Shown here piece by piece: positions 37,194 through 46,311 of a stretch of DNA of 64,000 bases. Position 1 is the first letter of the stretch. Each line of letters starts with the position of its first letter. Both the position numbers and the translations under genes were made by a program. A model generated the notes under the pieces. It saw nothing but the letters and a program-made list of their open reading frames with translations. It made no database searches and was not told where the DNA came from. The DNA is from Paracoccaceae bacterium (GTDB lineage Bacteria; Pseudomonadota; Alphaproteobacteria; Rhodobacterales; Rhodobacteraceae): assembly GCA_024742575.1 (NCBI GenBank), contig JANSYF010000006.1:23306-87305 (forward strand), written 5' to 3'.

Positions 37194-39344
37194 GTGTTAT
37201 TCGTTTTCAGAAGCTTGTTTGGTGCGGTCTTTACCGCATTGGTGTCCGCTGTATTCGCAATCTCCTTTGCAGCAATCATCTATCAAGGCCCAATGGCGGC
37301 CTTTCTGGATCGCGGAATTGGGCTTATTCTTTTAGGCGCGGTCGTAATCGCTGTTACCGGCGCATTCACGCTTTCATACAAGGGAACGATCCTAGCACCA
37401 CAGGATGTCCCAGCCATTCTCTTGGCGGGCGCAGCAGCGTCGATTGCCACACAAGGCCAATTGAGCGGGGAAGAATTGTTCGCAACAGTTGCGTGCCTTG
37501 CTGCTTTTTCTTCAATCCTGACAGGTCTGACAGGCGTTCTGGTTGGCCAATTCAGATTGGCCTATCTTGCAAGGTTTGTACCCTACCCGGTTCTGGCGGG
37601 TTTTCTTGCTGCCACCGGGCTGCTTCTGGTGATCGGTGGACTGGGCGTCGCGTTGGGCGACACATCTGCCGTGGCTGGATGGCGGGGCTATTTAGCCGAC
37701 GATCTAACTTTGAAATGGGTTCCGCCTGTGGTGGCTGCGTTTGGTATCCTTCTGTTAACCCGCGCAATAGATAGCACATTAACACTACCAATTGGACTTA
37801 CACTGACGGCTGCAGGCTTCTACGCGATGCTTTGGGTTTTGGGTTTCACAATGGAAGAGGCCCGGTCTTTTGGACTTCTGCTGGGACCATTTGCCGACGG
37901 GAATCTGCTTGATGGTCTTGGCACAAACCTCATTTTTGACGCCGATTGGGCACTAATCCTGACGCAAGCGCCTGTCATCGTGACGATCATTGCGACCTGC
38001 ATGTTGGGGGCGACACTAAACGCGTCCGGTCTTGAATTGGCGTTAAAAAGGGACTTCGACATCAGCACCGAGGTAAAGGGCGCAGGGATCGCCAATATTC
38101 TAAGTGGATTTGCAGGGGCAATTCCGGGGTACCACATTGTCGCTGAAAGCATTCTAGCCAACAGGTTGGGCCTCGTCGGACGACTGGCAGGGATCAGCAG
38201 TGGCCTCGGGTGCCTTGCAGTGATCTTGTTTGGGGCGAATACGTTGTCAGGTCTGCCGGTTGGTTTGTTCGCGGCCGTCTTGATCTTTCTGGGCAGCGAT
38301 CTCCTTTTCACGTGGGTCTGGGAGGAACGGAAACGGCTTCAGCCACTCGACTATGCGATTGTGCTGCTGATCCCAGTCATTGCAATTAGTTTCGGATTTC
38401 TAACGGCAATCGCCATCGGTTTGCTCGTAGCCTGTGCATTATTCATTGTATCCTATGCAAAGCTTGACCTGATCCGTTCCCAAAGTGACCTTCGGGTGCG
38501 CAGGTCGCCTGTTGAACGATCGGATGAAGAGCTTAGAATATTGGCAAATGCTGGCAACGCCGTCAAAATTGCGGAATTGTCGGGATTTCTCTTTTTTGGC
38601 TCGGCCAACGCCCTGCGTGACAGAATGCGCGCGGCAATTGAACAGAACGAAAGTAAAACGGAATGTTTGGTTCTGGATTTCGGGCACACCTCTGGGATCG
38701 ATGCATCTACAATCATAGTGCTGTCGCGGCTTGCGTCCGATTGTACGGACCGCAAAGTGAAGCTGGTGCTTTCCGGACTGCCTCCCGTCACGCGATCTGC
38801 TCTAACAAACGTTCTGAGCGCGTCCGACGTTGACTTCTACGACACCCTCAATGAAGCCTTGGAGCATGTCGAGGACATTGTGATTTCTTATCACCAAGAA
38901 GACCGCGTGGCATCTGAGAATGGCGCATTTGCGCAAATCGACGGGTTTCTCTCGGAAATGCCTGAAGACGGTGTTTTGGACCGGATCGAACTTGCACTCG
39001 GGGACGTGCTTGTTGAACTGGGTGCGAAGTCCGACGAGATCTACTACCTTTGGTCGGGCCAGCTAAAGGTACTCGCCCCGGATAGCGACGGCGAAACTGC
39101 GGTTGTGGCCAAGGTTCGACCAAAGACAGTGATTGGTGAAATGGCCTACTATTCTGGGAAGGTTCGATCTGCAGCTATTGTGGCAAGCGCGCCTTCTGTG
39201 ATTCTTCGGATCAACATGGCCGCCATCGATAGCTTGGAACAGGACAATCCAGCTGCTGCCCTGGCGTTTCACAAAGCCATCGCTGCAGGCATGGCGCGGC
39301 GCTTGGGCCGAACAACCCAGCTTTTGCGCGATCTTGGGGCGTAG
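37194..39344 (+). CDS. SulP-family anion transporter with STAS and cyclic-nucleotide-binding domains
   Basis: 716 residues. About 430 residues of SulP/SLC26-type membrane domain, a STAS domain (roughly 430-555, VLDFGHTSGIDAS is its phosphate-site motif), then a cNMP-binding domain at about 575-700 with GEMAYYSGKVRSA, a good match to the phosphate-binding cassette including Arg. SulP proteins move sulfate, bicarbonate or other anions. The start is a GTG at 37194 preceded by GGAAGG. The fused nucleotide domain suggests transport is gated by cAMP or cGMP, and a nucleotide cyclase lies two genes downstream. Confidence 0.85.
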   Translation: MLFVFRSLFGAVFTALVSAVFAISFAAIIYQGPMAAFLDRGIGLILLGAVVIAVTGAFTLSYKGTILAPQDVPAILLAGAAASIATQGQLSGEELFATVACLAAFSSILTGLTGVLVGQFRLAYLARFVPYPVLAGFLAATGLLLVIGGLGVALGDTSAVAGWRGYLADDLTLKWVPPVVAAFGILLLTRAIDSTLTLPIGLTLTAAGFYAMLWVLGFTMEEARSFGLLLGPFADGNLLDGLGTNLIFDADWALILTQAPVIVTIIATCMLGATLNASGLELALKRDFDISTEVKGAGIANILSGFAGAIPGYHIVAESILANRLGLVGRLAGISSGLGCLAVILFGANTLSGLPVGLFAAVLIFLGSDLLFTWVWEERKRLQPLDYAIVLLIPVIAISFGFLTAIAIGLLVACALFIVSYAKLDLIRSQSDLRVRRSPVERSDEELRILANAGNAVKIAELSGFLFFGSANALRDRMRAAIEQNESKTECLVLDFGHTSGIDASTIIVLSRLASDCTDRKVKLVLSGLPPVTRSALTNVLSASDVDFYDTLNEALEHVEDIVISYHQEDRVASENGAFAQIDGFLSEMPEDGVLDRIELALGDVLVELGAKSDEIYYLWSGQLKVLAPDSDGETAVVAKVRPKTVIGEMAYYSGKVRSAAIVASAPSVILRINMAAIDSLEQDNPAAALAFHKAIAAGMARRLGRTTQLLRDLGA

Positions 39345-39506
39345 ATAATCTAACGGAAACAGATCGCATCACACTTTGTGAAAAACGCAAACAGGTTTTC
39401 CGTGCTATCCTTCGAAATGGCCAGACCAGTGAACCCATATTCATTAATCTAAACAGTTGGTTAAGTGGCTATCAACAGCCTATCATAACGACCAATGCCG
39501 CGCGTC

Positions 39507-39518
39507 TGGTCGCGACCA
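39507..39518. promoter_or_regulatory. 12-bp perfect palindrome upstream of the membrane cNMP protein
   Basis: TGGTCGCGACCA is fully symmetrical and lies in the 245-base gap between the SulP and membrane cNMP genes, about 70 bases before the latter's start. It does not match the CRP or FNR consensus. It could be an operator or chance. Confidence 0.3.
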
Positions 39519-39589
39519 ATTCACAGAGCAGTGCAAGGTAAAATTTTCATCAATTGACGACCTGCATCGGATGGTAAAAGCATTACAGA

Positions 39590-40294
39590 ATGGATGATTC
39601 AGCCAACCTGATCTTTGATGCAATCGGTATGACCGGTGTGTTCTTTTACATCACGGCCTATGCCGCGCTTCAGGCTGGCTTTTTGAAAGGCAGGGGATAC
39701 ACCTACACGATCATGAATCTGATCGCGGCTTCATTGGTTTTGGTATCGCTCACCAACAATTTCAATTTGTCCTCTGCGATCATCCAAATCACCTGGATCG
39801 TGATCAGTGTGTTCGGTCTGACCCGTTATTTCATCTTGCATCATTCGACACGTTTGACACCGGAAGAAGCCGCTTTTGCGCGCTCGAAACTCCCGACGAT
39901 CCCCAAACCTCTGGTTCGCAACTTCTTTCAGTCTGGATCGTGGGTTGATCTTGAACCAGGAACGATCATCGCAACAGAAGGCAAAGAGCTTGGGGCACTT
40001 GTCTATCTTTTGCTTGGAGAAGCTGAGGTAGAAAACGGCAAACAACCCGTCGGTCTTGTTGGTTCTGACTCGTTCATCGGCGAACTCACCTGTTTTGATG
40101 GCGGAACCGCAACCGCGACGGTCACCGCGACCAGTCCTACACGCGTTTTTCGGATCCCAGCCGCGACATTGATCAAATTGTGCTCTCGGAATCCAGAGTT
40201 TCGCGTCGAAATCGAACGCTCAATCCGAAAAGACACCGGGCTCAAACTGGTGGCTGCAAATGCACGGATAAGTGGCAAGGAAATAGGGCAATAA
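39590..40294 (+). CDS. Small membrane protein with a cyclic-nucleotide-binding-like domain
   Basis: 234 residues. The N-terminal ~85 residues hold three helices (IGMTGVFFYITAYAALQAGFL first) resembling the CBU_0592 type. Residues ~110-215 form a CRP-like beta-roll with GELTCFDGGTATATV. The Arg expected in the phosphate-binding cassette is replaced by Thr, so nucleotide binding is doubtful. It lies between a cNMP-regulated SulP transporter and a nucleotide cyclase. Confidence 0.7.
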   Translation: MDDSANLIFDAIGMTGVFFYITAYAALQAGFLKGRGYTYTIMNLIAASLVLVSLTNNFNLSSAIIQITWIVISVFGLTRYFILHHSTRLTPEEAAFARSKLPTIPKPLVRNFFQSGSWVDLEPGTIIATEGKELGALVYLLLGEAEVENGKQPVGLVGSDSFIGELTCFDGGTATATVTATSPTRVFRIPAATLIKLCSRNPEFRVEIERSIRKDTGLKLVAANARISGKEIGQ

Positions 40295-40407
40295 TCGCTG
40301 TGGTTTCAAAGCTTTGCAGAATTTGCAACTCCTTCGATTCAGTGTAGTTTTCTCAGGTCAGGACATGTGCTTGGCCATTTGAAAAAGACGCGGAGTCGAC
40401 TTCTTGT

Positions 40408-43400
40408 ATGGCTGCTACATTGATGAATCTATCTCAGTTCTTGCAGCAAATCGATCTTTCGCATTTGCATGAAAAACTGACATCGGAAGACATTGATCTG
40501 ACCGTCCTTCCATTGCTGGATGACGCGGACCTGAAAGAGCTTGGACTTAGCCTTGGTCAGCGCAAAAAGCTGCTTCGCGGCCTCAAGGCACTTGATGACA
40601 CCGCAGGTTCAAAACGTCACAAGGACGTCAAGACTGCGAACCCAGTTCAATTGCGTCGACTCAGCGTCTTGTTCTGCGACATGGTCGGATCGACCGAGCT
40701 TGGTGAGCGGCTTGATATCGACGACATGCAAGTCGTTCTCCAGCACTACTACGACATAGCAAGCAGTGTGGCTCAGAAGCACAATGGACACCTCGCCGGT
40801 TCGCAAGGCGACGGGGTTGTTATGCTGTTTGGCTATCCAAAGGTGATCGAGGGATTTGCCGAAAGAAGTGTGGTGGCGGCAAGGGACTTGCAGCAGAGGC
40901 TTGCTGAACAACCAGTCTTGATTGACGGGCGCGACCCCATCCACATTGTGACGCGGATTGGGATTGCATCCGGCCAAGCCGCAGTAGGCTTTAAGGATGG
41001 CGAAGGCTCAGGCGATCAGATTCACCTTGTTGGTCCGGTCGTGAATCGCGCAGCAAGACTCCAGACGGTCGCGAACCCTCAGTCTTGTGCGGTCGATGCC
41101 AAAACCCATGACTTGACCCAAGCCTCCGTCACTTACGCGACAGCCCAGAGACATCCGCTTAAGGGCTTGTCCGATCCTGTCGAGGTCTATCATCTAATCG
41201 GTCTGCGCCGGTCGCAATACGTTCCGGCGGTACCATCTGAGTTCGTCGGGCGTGATTCCGAATTAGAAACCTTGTCTGACCTTTGGTCGCGCACAAATTC
41301 TGGGGCTTTCATTACATTGACCGTGTCCGGCGATGCCGGAGTTGGCAAATCTGCGCTGGTTCAACGTTTTCTGGCATCATGTGAACCGCCAGTGACCCGC
41401 GTAACTCACTTACACTGCAACGCGATGGCCGCGCAGTCGCCTTTGCGCCCGGTGGCAGATGCCTTGGCAGGTTTGATCCAATCATCGGACGAGAAACATG
41501 CGCTGTTCAATGAATTGAACGCCCCTTCTCAAGACCTTGCTGTTCTTGCTGGGCAGTTTCTGCACCTGACGGACGATGCCGCCGAAAGCGCGGCATTCTC
41601 GGCAGGGGACCGCGACTCCATTCTCGATCTGCTGTGTTTATGGCTGATGGGGTCTGCTGAAACGCCCGGCATCGTCGTTTTAGAAAACGCACAGTGGCTG
41701 GACGACACCACTCGTGCGTTGATGTCCCAGACCGCCGAAGCCGCGCGCGTTACAGGCAAACCCATCTTTATGATCGCAGTAACACGCGACACCGCGCTGG
41801 ATGTCTGGAAAGACAGTGAAACGCACCAACAATTGGCGTTGCAACCATTGGACGAAACCGATGCCAAATCTCTGATGGATCGCATTTTGGCAGGTGCACC
41901 AGTGCCCGAAGCAATTCGTGAGAACATTCTGTACCACGCTGACGGAAACCCTTTGGTGTTGGGCGCATTACTTCAGTCGCAGTCGCGCTCTTCGTTCTCC
42001 AATGTGCCTGACGCTGTTGTGGTTCCGCATACGATCTATGAAACGGTCTCAAAACGGCTGGATTCGATTCAATCCGGGCGTGGCTTGATAGAAGCGCTTG
42101 CAGTGTTCGGCGCACCTACCCCACTGAATGTTTTGAACGAAGCGTTCCCACTGGATGAAGACACACGGGACGCGACACTGGGCGCATTGGAGACGGCAGG
42201 CCTGATCGAGCGGCGCAAAGTAAATGCCGCTGATGTTCTTAGCATCCGCCATAAGGCATATCGGGACGTGATCTACGAACAAATTGATGGACCTGTGCGC
42301 CGAAAACTGCATGCGGCGGCATTTCGTGCGCTGCAGGATTTGGTTCATGAACGCCCCGAAATCCTTGCCAAACACGCCCAGGCTGCGCAGGACTGGAACA
42401 ATACCTTGGATCACGCACTAACAGCGGGAGAGACCTTTCTAAAGCGCTCGGCCCTGATCGAAGCAGGCCATTTTCTTGAAATGGCCGAGGTCGCTTCGAA
42501 ACGTTTGCCAGCCAACACTCAAGTGACGGGAAAACGGCTGCGCACAATTACGGGCCTCGCGTCGGTCGAACGCTCTCGCTTCGGAATTGCCACAGATCGA
42601 AGCGCCGAATTGGGACAACAGACAGCCGACCTTGCCCATGCCATTGGCGATAGACATGCAGAGTTGATGGCACTCTATGGTCTCTATTCCCATGCTTTGG
42701 TACGCGCCGATTACATCAAAGCGGAACAGCAGGCCAAGCTCCTTCTGGACGCTGCCGAATTAAGCCAGAACAAAACCTTCATGAAGATCGCGTACCGCGC
42801 TATCGGAGCCGTAGCTCTGCATCGGGGTGATCAGATAACTGCTCAAAAGTGGCTCGAAAATGCGCTCGAACAATATGACCGCGACACTGATCTGCCAATT
42901 GCGCACGCGCACGGCTATGACCATGCCGAGATCACGTCAGCATTGCTTGCCATGTCGCTTTGGATCAGCGGCGACTTGCAGCGTGCCTGGCAAATGGGCG
43001 CATTTTCCATAGACCATTCCCGCGAAATCGACCACGCTCACTCATTGGCGCAAGCGGTGTCGTTCCGCGTCATGTGGGGCGCAATGGCCCGTCACGGTTC
43101 AGCATTGAGTGGCGTTGCCGCAGAAGGCCAAGCAATTGCAGAAAAGCACGGAATTAGTGTGATGCGAGCAGCAGCGCGCCTTTTTCCGTTTGCCACTAAT
43201 TTGTGTCTGCAACGATCAGCACCATCTGCCGCTGAATTGGTGGAACTGGACAAGCGGGTGACCGAATTTCGCGCGGCCAATCCGTTCAACTATGGGGCAT
43301 TGCTCGCGTCAGTTTTGGCTGAAATTTATGTCCGTGCTGGCGATCTCGACAAGGCAGACGCTGTCTTGCTTGGCGGAGCAGAGACAACCGCAAAGACAGG

Positions 43401-43686
43401 CGAAACCTGGACATCATCAGAGCTTTTGCGCATGCAGGCGCGCGTGGCGTCAGCACGCAAGAACGAAGCGACGGCCACTAGGCTCCGTAAAGAGGCCTTG
43501 GACAACGCAATTCACACACAGGCAAACAGTATTGCTTTGCGGGTCATGTGCGACATGGCTGAAATCGACCCCCATCCTGAAAACATTCATGCCGTTCAGG
43601 AGGCATTGTCCCGGATGTCTTCGCTGGATGATGGTTGGGATGTCCGGCGCGCGCGCGCGCTGCTGGGCACTGGCAGCGGCGTTTGA
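40408..43686 (+). CDS. SAM-domain class III nucleotide cyclase with AAA ATPase and TPR-like region
   Basis: 1092 residues. SAM domain at 1-64; class III cyclase homology domain at about 84-265 with both metal Asp residues (D91 in FCDMVGST, D134 in GSQGDGVVML) and the N212/R216 transition-state pair (VVNRAARLQ), so it should be active. An AAA-type ATPase follows (Walker A SGDAGVGKSAL at about 306-316, Walker B-like VVLENAQWLD), then a long helical-repeat region to the C-terminus. It makes cAMP or cGMP, probably in response to a ligand or partner sensed by the ATPase/TPR part. Its 3' end overlaps the opposite-strand flavoprotein gene by 91 bases. Confidence 0.88.
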   Translation: MAATLMNLSQFLQQIDLSHLHEKLTSEDIDLTVLPLLDDADLKELGLSLGQRKKLLRGLKALDDTAGSKRHKDVKTANPVQLRRLSVLFCDMVGSTELGERLDIDDMQVVLQHYYDIASSVAQKHNGHLAGSQGDGVVMLFGYPKVIEGFAERSVVAARDLQQRLAEQPVLIDGRDPIHIVTRIGIASGQAAVGFKDGEGSGDQIHLVGPVVNRAARLQTVANPQSCAVDAKTHDLTQASVTYATAQRHPLKGLSDPVEVYHLIGLRRSQYVPAVPSEFVGRDSELETLSDLWSRTNSGAFITLTVSGDAGVGKSALVQRFLASCEPPVTRVTHLHCNAMAAQSPLRPVADALAGLIQSSDEKHALFNELNAPSQDLAVLAGQFLHLTDDAAESAAFSAGDRDSILDLLCLWLMGSAETPGIVVLENAQWLDDTTRALMSQTAEAARVTGKPIFMIAVTRDTALDVWKDSETHQQLALQPLDETDAKSLMDRILAGAPVPEAIRENILYHADGNPLVLGALLQSQSRSSFSNVPDAVVVPHTIYETVSKRLDSIQSGRGLIEALAVFGAPTPLNVLNEAFPLDEDTRDATLGALETAGLIERRKVNAADVLSIRHKAYRDVIYEQIDGPVRRKLHAAAFRALQDLVHERPEILAKHAQAAQDWNNTLDHALTAGETFLKRSALIEAGHFLEMAEVASKRLPANTQVTGKRLRTITGLASVERSRFGIATDRSAELGQQTADLAHAIGDRHAELMALYGLYSHALVRADYIKAEQQAKLLLDAAELSQNKTFMKIAYRAIGAVALHRGDQITAQKWLENALEQYDRDTDLPIAHAHGYDHAEITSALLAMSLWISGDLQRAWQMGAFSIDHSREIDHAHSLAQAVSFRVMWGAMARHGSALSGVAAEGQAIAEKHGISVMRAAARLFPFATNLCLQRSAPSAAELVELDKRVTEFRAANPFNYGALLASVLAEIYVRAGDLDKADAVLLGGAETTAKTGETWTSSELLRMQARVASARKNEATATRLRKEALDNAIHTQANSIALRVMCDMAEIDPHPENIHAVQEALSRMSSLDDGWDVRRARALLGTGSGV

Positions 43687-45005
43687 ACAAACGCACCGTT
43701 CAGCAGCAGGTGTTCAAGCACGTCCATCACAAGCCGAACAGGATGCGCTTGGATCAATCGTTCAGCGATAGTCGGCAACGAAGCGGAAGGGCGACAGGCA
43801 GCCGCAATATCAAGCGCAGTCAAACTTCCCTGCCCCGTGAAAAAGCCATTCACCGCAGGCATCTCCAGCGCCGGAGCCCACCGAATACAGTCCGTGTCCA
43901 AAACTGGTGCGCGCGTCAAAGGAGAGGCCAAGGCAAGAACGCCCCCACTTGGCATTTCCATTTTTGAATTCTCGGACAGTGGTTTGAAGAGTTCCCAAAA
44001 CGATCCCGAGTACCGGGATTGATCGCTATAAGCTCTGGATGTCGCCTGACGCGCTGCGGCAACGGTTTCGGCGTGTTTGTGCCGCAAGAACGCATATGCA
44101 GGGTCGCTCGTACGGTCGTTATCCAAGATCGTTTTCACGGCAACCGCAGCCTGCACTCCGCTTCGGATCGCATGAACCAACCCGTGTGATGCGATCGGGT
44201 CACGTGCAAGCGCAGCATCACCGATAAGGATATGGCGTGAGGACACAATCGGATCCGCCACCGCCGATAAGCCTGCGGCAATTGGTTTCCCCACAGACAC
44301 GCTGGATGGTTTGGGAAAAACTTGTGTTTGCGCAAGCTGCCTGCGCGCGTACTCAAGACGCATCTGCGGAGTTGCACCCGCAAGAGCTGCTGCTTGCTGA
44401 AACAATGCGCCATAGACCTGACCTGCGGCAAGGCTTGAGGCCCAAAGCCATCCGCACGGCAATGCGTTTAACCACATCCTATGGCTGGCGACGGCACTTT
44501 CTGCACAGAACGGCAAAGCGACAATATCAGTGGATGGCCGTTTCACAGCATTTCGCCCGCGTGCATCGACGACCATCGCGCATTTGATAGTTCCCGCATC
44601 TGTCACAACCAGTACGTTGTTGCGATCCTCATCAACCTTGCGCACACGAGTTGGCAGAACACGCACATGCCTTGCCGCTTCAGTATGCAGCGAATTGTGC
44701 ATTCGTTCCCGGCGTAGCAAAAGTGGCCCATCGCCTTCATACGACCGCAACTCAGGCGTTTCGCGCCAGCTCATGTGCATCGCGGCGGCGGGTCCGTCGC
44801 TGACCTCGCAAACCAACGACAAGAGTCCGATGTCATCAAGGAGCGGCGCACCAGAGGCTGGGAAGCTTTCGATCTGGTGGCTTGCGAACTCCGCAACCGC
44901 GTCGATCAAGATCACATCCAAACCAGCAAGGCCTAGCTGGCGGGCAGCAATGCAACCCGCAGGCCCCGCACCCAAGACCGCGACTTCGGCCTCAGGCTTT
45001 GTCAT
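43596..45005 (-). CDS. LodB/QhpG-like FAD-dependent maturase flavoprotein
   Basis: 469 residues. N-terminal FAD-binding motif VAVLGAGPAGCIAARQL (residues 8-24), a mid-protein DARGRNAVKRP and HILIGDAALARDPIASHG, the second FAD-contact motif (GD). The shape matches the monooxygenase-like flavoproteins LodB and QhpG, which hydroxylate the Trp that becomes CTQ in LodA or QhpC. Last gene of the five-gene unit; overlaps the radical SAM gene by 14 bases. The C-terminal ~30 residues lie antisense to the cyclase gene and are low-complexity (SARARRTSQPSSSED). Function is inferred from family and neighbours; tryptophan-halogenase-like enzymes are the alternative. Confidence 0.75.
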   Translation of the reverse strand: MTKPEAEVAVLGAGPAGCIAARQLGLAGLDVILIDAVAEFASHQIESFPASGAPLLDDIGLLSLVCEVSDGPAAAMHMSWRETPELRSYEGDGPLLLRRERMHNSLHTEAARHVRVLPTRVRKVDEDRNNVLVVTDAGTIKCAMVVDARGRNAVKRPSTDIVALPFCAESAVASHRMWLNALPCGWLWASSLAAGQVYGALFQQAAALAGATPQMRLEYARRQLAQTQVFPKPSSVSVGKPIAAGLSAVADPIVSSRHILIGDAALARDPIASHGLVHAIRSGVQAAVAVKTILDNDRTSDPAYAFLRHKHAETVAAARQATSRAYSDQSRYSGSFWELFKPLSENSKMEMPSGGVLALASPLTRAPVLDTDCIRWAPALEMPAVNGFFTGQGSLTALDIAAACRPSASLPTIAERLIQAHPVRLVMDVLEHLLLNGAFVQTPLPVPSSARARRTSQPSSSEDIRDNAS

Positions 45006-46311
45006 TGAACCAGTCTGGGCGGGTCACCATCATCTTCTTGTAAGACCTCAACCCATAATCGAGCCAGCCTCGTACAAAATCGCAGGCAGGGCGTCCGGCG
45101 TGAAGAACTTCTTGATGGCATCCACCTCCGCACAAACGTCTTGCCCAGCAGGACTGGCAGGGTGTTTGGCGTTCGACCGTGCGTGCGTTCAGGAAATCAG
45201 CCCGAGCCCCATCGTCAGCTCCTGTCTCAAGATTCCCCATCGCGCCAAGTGGGTCTTTGACGAAGCGGTGGCAGGCGGAATACTCCCCATCGGAATCGAT
45301 TGCGAGGTAGTCCCGCGCTGCACCGCATCCATGGCTGCGAGGGTGACCGCGATGCAATTCGCCCAATACTGTCGCAAGGTTGGCAAACGGATGCTCTCGT
45401 CCAGCACTGACAGCATCGAACCACGCATCGCCGCACGCCGTCATGGCATCAAGCAGTCGCGCGAAATCCTGTCCCGCCAAGCTGCCTTTACCCGTTGGCG
45501 ATGAAATCATCGGAGCCACGCCCACCGTGGCAAACCCAAGCGCGCCGATGTCATCGACAACTTGCGGCACATCAAGGTTCAGCGGTGTGACCGTGACGCG
45601 CGCGCCAAGTTGAATCCTGTCTCCCCTCTCTAAAAGCGGAGCAATCCGTCGGGCGACACGATCAAAACTACCATTGCCAGCCTTGTCCGGTCGCAGGCGA
45701 TCATTGACCTCTCGCCCGCCGTCAAGGCTCACAGTGACGGCGAACCTGTGCTGGGCAAAAAATTCGGCATCTTCGGGCGCGATGAGCGTGCCATTGGTCG
45801 TCAGCGAATACCCGACCTGAACCGCCCGTGCGGCACCGCGTTCATTTGCATAAGCGACAGAGCGGCGGATCAGATCGCGGGCGACCATTGGCTCACCACC
45901 CATGAATGCGATCTTGACCCCGCCGCCGGGAACGGTACCCGTGATGAGCTGATCTATCGCCTGCTTTGCGACATCCCAATGCATGCGAGTGTCTGCACCA
46001 CCAAAACTGCCGCCCGCCGCATAACAATAGCCACAGGCAAGGTTGCAAGTCTGCGAAACGGTCAATGCCAACGCGCGCACTGGATGCACGTTAAGCTTGG
46101 GTGGAACCGCCTGACTCGGGGCATCCAAACCAAGACGAGACAGCTCTTCTTGGGCGGATACGTCTCCAGCCAGCAAGGCCTGCCGCATGCGTTGCGCATC
46201 GTCCTGCGACAACCCAAAGATCGCGGCGGTCTCTGCCATAAGCAGCACGTCCCCTGCGACATGAGCCAGCGCGCTTGGGCGTGCCTCAGGTTGCGTGAAG
46301 TCCAAGGTCAC
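44992..46311 (-). CDS. Radical SAM/SPASM peptide maturase (QhpD-like)
   Basis: 439 residues. The radical SAM cluster motif C89-x3-C93-x2-C96 (TCNLACGYCY) and GGEP are present. A SPASM domain follows with cysteines in HGCGAARDY, YSACHRF and PCQSCWARRLCGGGC, and a last Cys in ACDFVRGW, enough for two auxiliary Fe-S clusters. Such maturases act on peptides or proteins, as QhpD does in forming Cys thioether links in the quinohemoprotein amine dehydrogenase gamma subunit. Overlaps the LodA-C-like gene by ATGA. The likely target is one of the two LodA-like subunits; no separate short precursor peptide was seen. Confidence 0.85.
   Translation of the reverse strand: MTLDFTQPEARPSALAHVAGDVLLMAETAAIFGLSQDDAQRMRQALLAGDVSAQEELSRLGLDAPSQAVPPKLNVHPVRALALTVSQTCNLACGYCYAAGGSFGGADTRMHWDVAKQAIDQLITGTVPGGGVKIAFMGGEPMVARDLIRRSVAYANERGAARAVQVGYSLTTNGTLIAPEDAEFFAQHRFAVTVSLDGGREVNDRLRPDKAGNGSFDRVARRIAPLLERGDRIQLGARVTVTPLNLDVPQVVDDIGALGFATVGVAPMISSPTGKGSLAGQDFARLLDAMTACGDAWFDAVSAGREHPFANLATVLGELHRGHPRSHGCGAARDYLAIDSDGEYSACHRFVKDPLGAMGNLETGADDGARADFLNARTVERQTPCQSCWARRLCGGGCHQEVLHAGRPACDFVRGWLDYGLRSYKKMMVTRPDWFNDKA

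Noticed and set aside
43645..43662. Alternating GC run near the cyclase 3' end
   Set aside because: It is a short run inside coding sequence and in a high-GC context; no evidence of a structural role.
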